Source: Adiantum capillus-veneris (taxonomy: Eukaryota > Streptophyta > Polypodiopsida > Polypodiales > Pteridaceae). From it: a DNA stretch of 64,000 nt. This document shows, one piece after another, positions 56,438-64,000 of the stretch. Made by a program: the position numbers and the translations under genes. Numbering within the stretch: position 1 is the stretch's first letter; each line of letters opens with the position of its first letter. The notes under the pieces were generated by a model. The model had not been told where the DNA came from, did no database searches, and worked only from the letters and a program-made list of their open reading frames with translations. The DNA is taken from the NCBI GenBank assembly GCA_014529385.2, contig CM043942.1, forward strand, positions 36,300,469-36,364,468, read 5' to 3'.

Positions 56438-57350
56438 TGTCGGCCGACTACCAAGCCTCAACATATCAATGCTAGCAAAGGGAGAACCACATACATAAAA
56501 ATTGTCAATCTGTGGGACGTAGCTGACCCAACTAGTGCATGGAGGCTACAAGAGATAGCTAATCTCTCAAAAAACCCAAGTCTAAGCCGTTCCTACCTAT
56601 CTTAGTTTCAAATGTGTGTCAGACATCAAAAGCTATTTTCCTTACCACAAGCTTGTTTTGATGATTTGGTATAGCTACGAGCCTCCAAATGCAAAAAACT
56701 TTATGCCTAGCATGAGCAGAGTATCCTTAACACTCCCGTGTACTCAAATATCATCTTTTGACACTCGGAAAAAATCGTGCCTAAGATAAACAACCTATTT
56801 TAGGTCAGTCAATTTCGGACTTTGAAGCATTCTATAGCTTCCTCTAGGCGTGCTCTACCTATTCCTAAGGTAAAAAACTAATTTTGGTGTGTGTATGGTG
56901 CATAAGGAGCAAATAAAAGTTGTAGATAGCACGATTAAAATCACACTTTCATCGTGAGAAACTTACGTTAAATGGAAGAGCTTTCACTTGCAAATGCATT
57001 GGTATGCTCGGAATAGCAACACAACATTGTATGAGGGAGACATGAAGATTCAAAGAAATAGTAGACTCAGGTTAGCTTTTTCAGCAAACACTTACTTTCA
57101 TTATCCAAAAATGTAGGTTTTTAATTACAAACATTGGCTTTTATACCTTAGCCAAGGTATAAAAGCCAAGGTTCAAAAAATGGATTTCTAGGTATTTGGG
57201 CTCAATACAAGGCTTAGAAACTGCATGATTACAAACTTGGAGGCCCTCAACCCTTTTGGACTCATTGACAATCAATAATATTACAATGGCTTTGGACTTT
57301 GCGGGATTTTTCAGGGATATAAAGGGATTTAATACATTTAATTGGATTTA
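56438..57350 (-). repeat. Gypsy-D 5' LTR
   Basis: The inner end is fixed by the primer-binding site (plus strand TGTCGGCCGACTACC). The outer end is uncertain, before the Copia scrap at 57358. It contains the TATA-bearing hairpin at 57134-57169. Confidence 0.55.
57134..57169. promoter_or_regulatory. Perfect 16-bp inverted repeat with TATA motif on both strands
   Basis: TTGGCTTTTATACCTT, a 4-nt loop (AGCC), then AAGGTATAAAAGCCAA. Each arm carries a TATAAAA/TTTTATA element. It lies inside the proposed Gypsy-D LTR. Confidence 0.85.
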
Positions 57351-57357
57351 AAAATGA

Positions 57358-57783
57358 GTGGCACCCCTTTTGATGCTCTTTCTCCAACTCTTGTTAGTTG
57401 AGCAGCTAACATATGAAATAATGTCTAGGACACTTTGCCCACAAATCTCGAAGGAAAAGTTGGAATTTGATAATCTCAGCTCTTTTCTCATTGAGGAGGA
57501 AATCATATTGATAACTCAAGGCAAAATTTATATTTTTGAGAAAAGTGTGAAAGCACTTGCTGTTTTTTATTCCAGAAAGAAGATGAAGAACCATTGTTAC
57601 AATTGTGTAGAGCATGGTCATTTGTCTAAAGATTACAGATCAAACGGCAAAGACAAAGGTTCTACAAAGGACAAAGTCAAAAGAAAGCATCATGAGGAAA
57701 GCAATGATAGTGACTCAGGGAAGGATAGCAAAGAGGCTGCTAGTGTAGTTGAGTCTACACTGGCAAGGACTCCCGCCTTCTAA
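57358..57783 (+). pseudogene. Copia gag fragment
   Basis: The region around LEFDNLSSFLIEEEI fits the late Gag segment of Copia. It is followed by CYNCVEHGHLSKDY, a CX2CX4HX4C knuckle whose last Cys is Tyr, and a Lys/Ser/Asp-rich tail. No protease follows. A third Copia lineage, isolated scrap. Confidence 0.7.
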
Positions 57784-58460
57784 TCACATGGAATGAGTGT
57801 TGCCACCAGCTTCAACTAGAGAGAGGCTTGTGAGTGGCAAGCACTGCTTCCTTTAATCAGTTTGGACCCTTGTGTTGGAGTGCAAGTTATTGGTGTTTGA
57901 ACCCATGGGACGGAGTTCAAGGGACTTGCATCTGTTAGGGAACCAATCAAACATATCTAAAACATTATGGTTGAGTGAACAAATCCAATGTTGTTGGTCG
58001 GATAATGGACATGATGTGTTCCACAATTAATTACTTGGAGTATTTTTTGGACATGATGTGTTCACAGTTTGTGAATGGGGATTCCTGGACATAGTATGGT
58101 CTACAATTCAAATTTTCTAAAAGGCAATTAATGCTCACGATAGAATTTTTCTAAGGTACAAAGTTGAGGTAGAAAATTTGTGGTGGAAGGTACCTCTACT
58201 GGGGTGGCCATGGTAGCTTATTCATCGACTTAGTGTCACCATTCATGTCCATTATGAGCTACGGAGAGGGTGTTAGAGTTTTGGCATCTCCAGTGAATTT
58301 CCCATTGTGATCCCATTATTTATTTTGGCTTTTGAGTATTTATTTTACTTATTTGTCAAAGTTTGGGGATGGCAATTTATGGAGGTGTGTATATATGTGA
58401 CCCCTTGCCCCCATTGTACATTGTATCTGTTATTCATTGTTGAGATTGATTGGTTCAAGA

Positions 58461-58461
<1 letters not shown>

Positions 58462-58508
<47 letters not shown>
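58462..58508. repeat. (CT)n microsatellite
   Basis: About 47 bp of CT dinucleotide. Unlike those at 2472 and 61550 it is not preceded by the LINE tail. Confidence 0.95.
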
Positions 58509-58511
<3 letters not shown>

Positions 58512-58547
58512 GTCTCTACACTTCCACATTGCCATCTTTGATAGGAT

Positions 58548-58830
58548 GGGTACCTGTTAATGATGAACTCACATAAGGACTCAACCCTTAAAGTTGGAGG
58601 AAATTCAAGAAAACTCGCTTCAATTTGAAGAAGGGTTAAATCCTTATGTGACTTTACCATATGTAGATGGGCATTTGTTAATGATAAAATTGCATAAGGA
58701 TTCAACCCTTGTGGTGAGAGGACATTCAAGCAATCTTCCATCAATTTGAACAAGAGTGTCTACCTTAAGTGCTTCTAGCATACAAGAATGGCTATCCATA
58801 AAAGCTAATATTGAGTAAGGGGAGGACACC
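58548..58830 (-). repeat. 121-bp tandem repeat with repeated protein motif
   Basis: Copies start at 58548 and 58669, with a weaker third near 58790. Shared text is TTAATGATRAAMTYRCATAAGG and TCAACCCTT. On the minus strand two overlapping frames (58829-58644 and 58753-58430) encode matching segments, RVESLCNFIINKCPS and RVESLCEFIINRYPS, preceded by TLVQIDGRLLE and TLLQIEASFLE. Because 121 is not a multiple of three the copies fall in different frames, so this is a decayed protein repeat of about 40 residues. Family unknown. Confidence 0.6.
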
Positions 58831-59484
58831 CTTTAAAAGAAAGCTAAAAAAATATTATGTACCTTGATATCCTCTTAGCATCATTTTTATTAGTGCATAT
58901 CAAAATTTGGAAGAAAACATGTAAATTAGAGGAAACTGACGCTTTAGAGGAGCTCTAGGGTTTATATAGTCTCTCATCATGTGCCTCAAAAATCAGATCA
59001 AATGGTCAAATCCATGCACAATGGCTTAGTTTTTTCTCAGAATTTGTTTTCATTCAAACCATTACCTAAGTATTTTGCACATCTATATAAAGGAGAGGGT
59101 ACCCTTGAATTTTTTTCCCTACATTTTGCCCATTCTTCCCTAGACACACTCTACATCCCTTGTCCCAAATCCAAGCCTATACTCTCACCAAATTCACTCA
59201 TCCAAGCCTTGTTTTTCATCCGCTGATGCGCAAACAAAGGTCTCTCTATAACTCATGGTATCTACAACACCCATATCCTCTCACAAGACACCTTCAAAAA
59301 CACACTTTAAACTAGCAGACCACTACTTTCTCATTTCCCAATGCTTACACACTCCACAAGACCACCACACAATGCACACCGACTGCCAGAGTTCGTCTCC
59401 ACCTTTGCATCCGCACGCGCGCGTGCACACACACACACAATTGCTCAATCTCACTCTCTCACACAAAACACCATCAATCCGGGA

Positions 59485-59506
59485 GGGGGGGGGGGGGGGG
59501 GGGGGG
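59485..59506. repeat. Poly-G run
   Basis: About 22 G in a row followed by CACACACA; replication slippage or assembly uncertainty is likely here. Confidence 0.9.
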
Positions 59507-59931
59507 CACACACATCCACACTACCGGCACCGTGGGGAAACACAAGAGCAGGAGAAAGAGAAGGGGAGAAGTGGAAATGACAACACAATTGGGCAATACT
59601 GGCTGGATTTTACTTGAGAAGGCATGTACAAAGCTTGCAATGCCATCACAATGGCCATTTTCAAGAAAAATTACAAAGGGGTTTGACATGCACACTTCTC
59701 TGTCAAGAACCTCCACTCTGTAGGCTTCAACCGGCACAAAAAAAGCTCCCATTTCATTTAAAAAATGACTTTTATAGTGGGGGGTCTTCAACTTTAGAAG
59801 CTATTCTCTACTTGGTCCACCTGTCCTCTCAAATTTGGCATCTTTAGGAAGGGGGCAACCGCCTCATTTTCATCTGCTCTCTGCTTGCTTTAGTTGAACT
59901 GAGGGGAGGGTACTAGCTTGAGAGAGGGGTG

Positions 59932-59951
59932 CACTAGCAATGTCGCTAGTG
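59932..59951. repeat. Left target-site duplication of LINE
   Basis: CACTAGCAATGTCGCTAGTG, repeated with two transitions at 61686-61705. The sequence is itself partly palindromic. Confidence 0.6.
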
Positions 59952-60649
59952 CCCCTTGGTTTCCCTTTTGAATTTTTTATTCATTTCATCTATTTTATTT
60001 TTTTCCTCCTAACCTTATCTCCTTTCACCTTTGAATTTTCCCCTCTGGGCCTTTGACCCACCTTCTCTCCATCTGCCCACTTTGGTCGGCTTGGCGTAGC
60101 CATCCTTGGGTTCCCTGTTTCCTTCCATTTGGTCCACCCTTGGACTAGCCCTTTGACCACCTTTGATCGGCTTGTCCACTTTGTCCTACCACCTCGGAGC
60201 TCTTTTGGACCATTCTGTCCGGCCCTTGATTGCTTTCTTTGGCCGCTCTTAGGTTCTCTCTCTCTCTCTTACTCTTTCTCTCTGAGGTTGTCCTCCCCTG
60301 GGCGAAGGGTGGCCCTGTGGGAGCGCGTCATAGGCTCCAGCCTTGTCCTGCCCTACCCTAGGCAAAGTGTGCCCCGTGTCCGTCGCCCCATAGTTTCTCA
60401 GTAGTAGCAGCAACAGGTCATGACCTCCGGGAGCCGCTCCATAGCAGTACAGGCCCGCATTTTGGGGCTTCTCCCTCTCCACAGTTGGCCCAGTAGGCTC
60501 GACTCTTCTTGGCACGAGTTGCTCAACACAGGCCTGTAAAAGTTTTGAATTTTTTCTTTGCTTTGTTGCTCCCTTCACGGACTGTTTGAGGTTCCCATAA
60601 GGTTTCTCTTAAGCTTTTCTTGGATCTGTATACCATCTTAAGCATTGGG

Positions 60650-61350
60650 ATGAATACCCCAAAGATACCTGCAAGAACACGACCGAGTTTTGCAGCGGTG
60701 ATAGTAGCCCCTAGAAAACTCGATCGCATTACCCAGCTTCAAGCAGCGCTTGACCGAGTCACGGAAGAGAATTGTGAGCTCAAAAACCGCCTCAACAAGT
60801 TAGAAGAACGCTTCAATTCCATGGTTGACCTCGCCACCGACAAGGTAAAGGAGGTAGAGGCAAAGGTTATCAAAGCTCACTCATAAACCACCACCCAAGT
60901 GAAGACTTGTGTAACAAAGGAGCTCCACGAACGAAGACTTCAAAAAGAGAATGCCCTCAAGGTCCACATCGGTGGGCTTCCCTTGCCGTTGAGGACACCC
61001 TTGAAGAAGCAAGTACCAAGCTCAACGTCATTCTTCAGCCAGTCAACATCAAGCCAGAGGTCGTCGCCTGGATCAATGACACACATCGACATGTGCGTCC
61101 TGCGATATTGCATCCTTACTTTCAGGGACAAAGACGAGCGGTTGAATTTCTACGCCAATCCCATTTTCCTCAAAGGAACAAAGCTTTGGATTACCAAGGA
61201 GTTGACAACAAATCAACTCAAAAGTAAGAAGGATGAGCTCAAGAAGATGTCTAAGCTCGCAAACAAGGTAAATGGGCAGCCTACCGAGGTGGTAAAACTA
61301 TCATTCAGGAGTTTCAGACTTCAAAAGGCGCTCTCCCCTCAACTATCCCC
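60650..61350 (+). pseudogene. LINE ORF1 (coiled coil plus RRM-like)
   Basis: From ATG 60650 (MNTPKIPARTRPSF): a coiled coil (LQAALDRVTEENCELKNRL and on), a TAA at about 60884, and the same frame to KVHIGGLPL. There it shifts to a neighbouring frame for VEDTLEEASTKLNVILQPV, and back for YCILTFRDKDERLNFYA and FLKGTKLWITKELTTNQLKS. This order (coiled coil, RNA-recognition-like domain, C-terminal domain) is that of L1-type ORF1 RNA chaperones. Stops and shifts inactivate it. Confidence 0.65.
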
Positions 61351-61545
61351 CCTTAGGTTTTTTTGTTCCCTTTCTTTTTACCTTCCTGATGGACCCTCGG
61401 TTCTTAATTGATATGTATCTCATGTCTTTACGTTCAATCATGCCACTGTAATGTTTTGCATCCGGTCCCATGGGTCATATCTAACCTCCGTGGACGATAA
61501 TACAATCTATCTATCTATCTCTACTCCCACTCTCGGACTCACCTT

Positions 61546-61672
<127 letters not shown>

Positions 61673-61685
61673 GTACCCGTACCCT

Positions 61686-61705
61686 CACTAACAATGTTGC
61701 TAGTG
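61686..61705. repeat. Right target-site duplication of LINE
   Basis: CACTAACAATGTTGCTAGTG, pairing with 59932-59951. Confidence 0.6.
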
Positions 61706-63401
61706 GGGCTAAGGGTTTGCCTCAAAAAAGTTGAGGCCCTAAGGGTTGTGTGAACCACCTCTTCTCGGACACCCAAACCATGTCATCATCAACTGCATGA
61801 CTACCAAGCAGCACCGACCGCCACAGTAGGCCACCCCCTCTGACCAAAATAGCCAACAACACCACCCCTGTGCTCGCGCGCGCCCACAGTGCCAGTGCAC
61901 GAGAAGGGGATGGAGCAGCCGTCACTGGTGCTCCCAAGCTCCCTCATCACCTTGTTATGCCCCTTCAGTGTTCATGCTATAGGCCTTATAGACTTCAAAC
62001 ACAGTAACCATCTGTGTATAGGGGTTTTATCAAAGGCCATGTGGCGGCACTGCACGGCCTGCCAGCCTTCCTAGGGTTGAACCCCTCCCCCCCCCCCCCC
62101 CCCCCCCACCCCCTTTATGTTAGAAAAAACCTCCTTTTTCTCCTCACCTTGAGGGCTTTGCTACTTGGTGATCATAAAATTCATGCCCGGAACGCAACTT
62201 CCCACTGAGAGCCCTCAATTGCCAATTTGAACCTGCCCAGCCTTTGACATCATTTGCTTCTTCCAAGGTCGCAAACCGAGGCCGTCCAAATTGCCAAAAA
62301 CAAAGCTGGCAGCATGATGTCGGGAACGAACGCCGACTCCAAACTATAATAACTCTCTGGTTCGGAATCCGATTGAGGTACCATCAATCACCCATTGTCT
62401 AGTCTTGGTTTATACTACCCTCTAAAACCCTGTTGAGGCCCAAAAAATTCCAGACGGCATGATTTCCAATGCGATCAACCCGGCCCATAACTAACCCTCG
62501 GAAAGTCTTCTGATGGCCGTGACTTGCAATCCAGAACTCTGATTCGCAATCCAAAAAGAGAAGCATGCTCACCAACTCAAGATCTTCACTTATATCCATT
62601 TTCTCCTTCCCGGGCCACCTGTCCCGGGCTGCCTTGTCCATCGTGGATCTGCAAGGCCTTCTAAATTTAAACTACGATATTTTGCACATCGAGGCTCCGT
62701 TTGATGAGCCATCTAGACCGACTTCTAGAGCATCTTGAATACTACATTCCAGATTGCTGACTTGGCACTTTGGACATCTCTAACTGCTATCCCATTTGGA
62801 CCATTTTTGAAGCCTTTTTGGCCTAAAAAGTTGCATTAAGCATACATTTCCTCTACCCTTTGTTTGGCTGCCCAAGACCTTGATACCTGCTTAACCCTTT
62901 GCCTTGCACTTGTGCACACCTCTAGTAGTGCTTAGCACCACTTATGCCCTCAAGCAACTTTGTCTGTATCATCATTGCCCAACCCCCTCGTTGAACATTT
63001 ATGTTTGACCAAAAGCATATTACAAAACTTTAAAAATTGGCACACCAAACTGACAATTGAAAGCATTTGCCAAACCACAACACTATGTGCGGCTAAAAGA
63101 ATGCTTTGGTGGTACAAAAAGGATTGTCCTTGACAGCACATTTGACAAATCTTTGAGTTACAATTTCTACATGTCACATGAAAAACTCCCTATCATACTA
63201 TATATGAGTGGATAGATCTTCAAAAGGAGAATCTAAAACCAAAAGGTCCGAAAAGTTTTGACCTCAACTACAAAATTTTTACCAGTCCCCACTTTTTCAT
63301 TGGTAGAAGTAAAATAGGTCCTTTTTTTGTACCACCAAACCACTCTTTCACCCGTACATGCTATGTACAAAAACTTCATTTCCTCTCACACACTGTATAC
63401 A
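61706..63401. other. Unassigned stretch, possibly Gypsy LTR in its last part
   Basis: No supported ORF. Includes a poly-C run (62087-62107). The end near 63401 (CTGTATACA) could be the outer edge of a minus-strand LTR, since a polypurine tract lies just to its right, but I could not find the other LTR end or a second copy. Confidence 0.35.
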
Positions 63402-63409
63402 TTAGTGGG

Positions 63410-64000
63410 TTTCCCACCCCCCTTGGTTACAATCTGATGCACCTCAAGCCCTAGACTTCTTTCAAAATATAGCTTGAGCCGCACACCATTCAACATGTGC
63501 CCTTACCAACTGATAGGTCCCATTCGGAAAGGCCTTCTTCACTTTGTATGGACTGCCCATTTCTTCTTGAACTTGTTTTAGAACGTGAAATCCAAGTAAC
63601 TCTCATACTCCATGACCAGGTCTCCCTCTTCTATCTTCTTATCTTGCAAGTTCTGATTGAACTTGTAAATCCGCTTCTCTCTCTACTTCACATAGTAGTC
63701 TGTTGTTGTGTCACTGTCCATTTGCAAAGCCTCCAAACTAGCTATCCGATCTTATAGAACCTCCTTCTTAGTGGCATTGATGTGCCATATACCTTGCAAA
63801 GCACCTAACTGTGCTTGCACCAGTAATACAACCTCCTTACCATAGACTAGCTCGAATGGAGTGAAATTTGTAGCCACTTTGTAGGACGTCCTATAAGCAC
63901 ACAGACACTTCTCTAGATTTTCTTCCCATTTAGTCTCCTACTTATACACATACTTTGTCAACATTTTGACAATTTTCCCATTGGCACTTTCTACTAGACC
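63410..64000 (-). pseudogene. Gypsy integrase 3' part, runs off the window
   Basis: Minus-strand translation from 64000 gives GLVESANGKIVKMLTKYV (with the catalytic Glu of integrase). It continues CLCAYRTSYKVATNFTPFEL, VYGKEVVLLVQ and KIEEGDLVMEY, the standard end of a Gypsy integrase. TAG and TAA stops and a later frameshift interrupt it. NGVRLKLYFE follows, and then AACCAAGGGGGGTGGGAAA, a polypurine tract at 63410-63428. A separate old Gypsy copy, not Gypsy-A or B. Confidence 0.75.

Larger units (their letters stand above)
52681..57350 (-). mobile_element. Gypsy-D: minus-strand gag, leader and LTR fragment
   Basis: Reading minus: LTR (from about 57350 to 56438), primer-binding site, a 1-kb leader, then a decayed gag related to Gypsy-B (55366-52920). 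No protease, RT or integrase follows; the fragment ends against the LTR at 52053-52680. It is a second, older member of the Gypsy-B lineage. Confidence 0.7.
57784..59931. other. Mostly non-coding; microsatellites and a 121-bp tandem repeat
   Basis: Contains a TC run (58462-58508), the tandem repeat at 58548-58830, a CA run (about 59425-59440) and a poly-G run (59485-59506). The minus-strand frames over the tandem repeat are described there. Nothing else is recognised. Confidence 0.55.

Noticed and set aside
59255-59791. Several 60-120-codon frames on both strands around the poly-G run
   Set aside because: Low-complexity (CA runs, poly-G) translations with no family resemblance.

Overview
This window looks like nuclear DNA of a land plant with a large, repeat-rich genome. 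It is almost entirely layered transposable elements: Ty1/Copia and Ty3/Gypsy LTR retrotransposons with plant-type primer-binding sites, an L1-like LINE, a TIR-bounded DNA element and many TC, CA and TA microsatellites. The Copia and Gypsy proteins look to me most like those of ferns or other non-flowering plants, but that is an impression from memory and no search was run. I see no intact host gene, rRNA, tRNA or CRISPR array.

Region by region. 1-3.9 kb is mostly non-coding, with a decayed ORF (1507-1868, minus) and the 3' end of a LINE (2.1-2.54 kb). 3889-7766 is a minus-strand LTR unit without pol; it carries unrecognised Cys-rich overlapping ORFs and abuts a decayed Copia copy (7767-12399, Copia-1), whose leader holds a 1.34-kb TIR element (8168-9508). 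A second decayed copy of that family (Copia-3, 12864-24056) is split by a complete minus-strand Gypsy element (Gypsy-A, 13859-23684) with LTRs of about 2 kb. From 24057 comes a large plus-strand Gypsy (Gypsy-B). Its leader is split by a young Copia (25210-30387) with LTRs that read as identical and a TAACT target duplication. Gypsy-B runs gag, protease, RT, RNase H, integrase (to 38944), then an extra protease-like ORF, a basic ORF and a 2.8-kb non-coding block. That block contains a palindrome repeated at exactly 285-bp spacing.

43047-52036 is one long decayed ORF with a coiled-coil middle, split by another Copia (Copia-2, 43462-49010, duplication AGTGG). It ends at a polypurine tract and an LTR starting at 52053. 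It is either the downstream ORF of a giant Gypsy-B or a separate non-autonomous element. 52.7-57.3 kb is a minus-strand gag, leader and LTR fragment (Gypsy-D) whose gag resembles that of Gypsy-B. After it come a Copia gag scrap, a 121-bp tandem repeat, a LINE with ORF1 but no ORF2 between 20-bp duplications (59932-61705), and a minus-strand Gypsy integrase fragment that leaves the window at 64000.

The proteins belong to retrotransposition (Gag shell, protease, reverse transcriptase/RNase H, integrase) rather than to host pathways. Only the Copia at 25210-30387 looks recent and nearly complete; its reading frame is crossed by a single TAG between integrase and RT that an older copy shares. The other copies carry stops that mostly look like C-to-T changes of Gln or Trp codons, as expected of silenced, methylated repeats.
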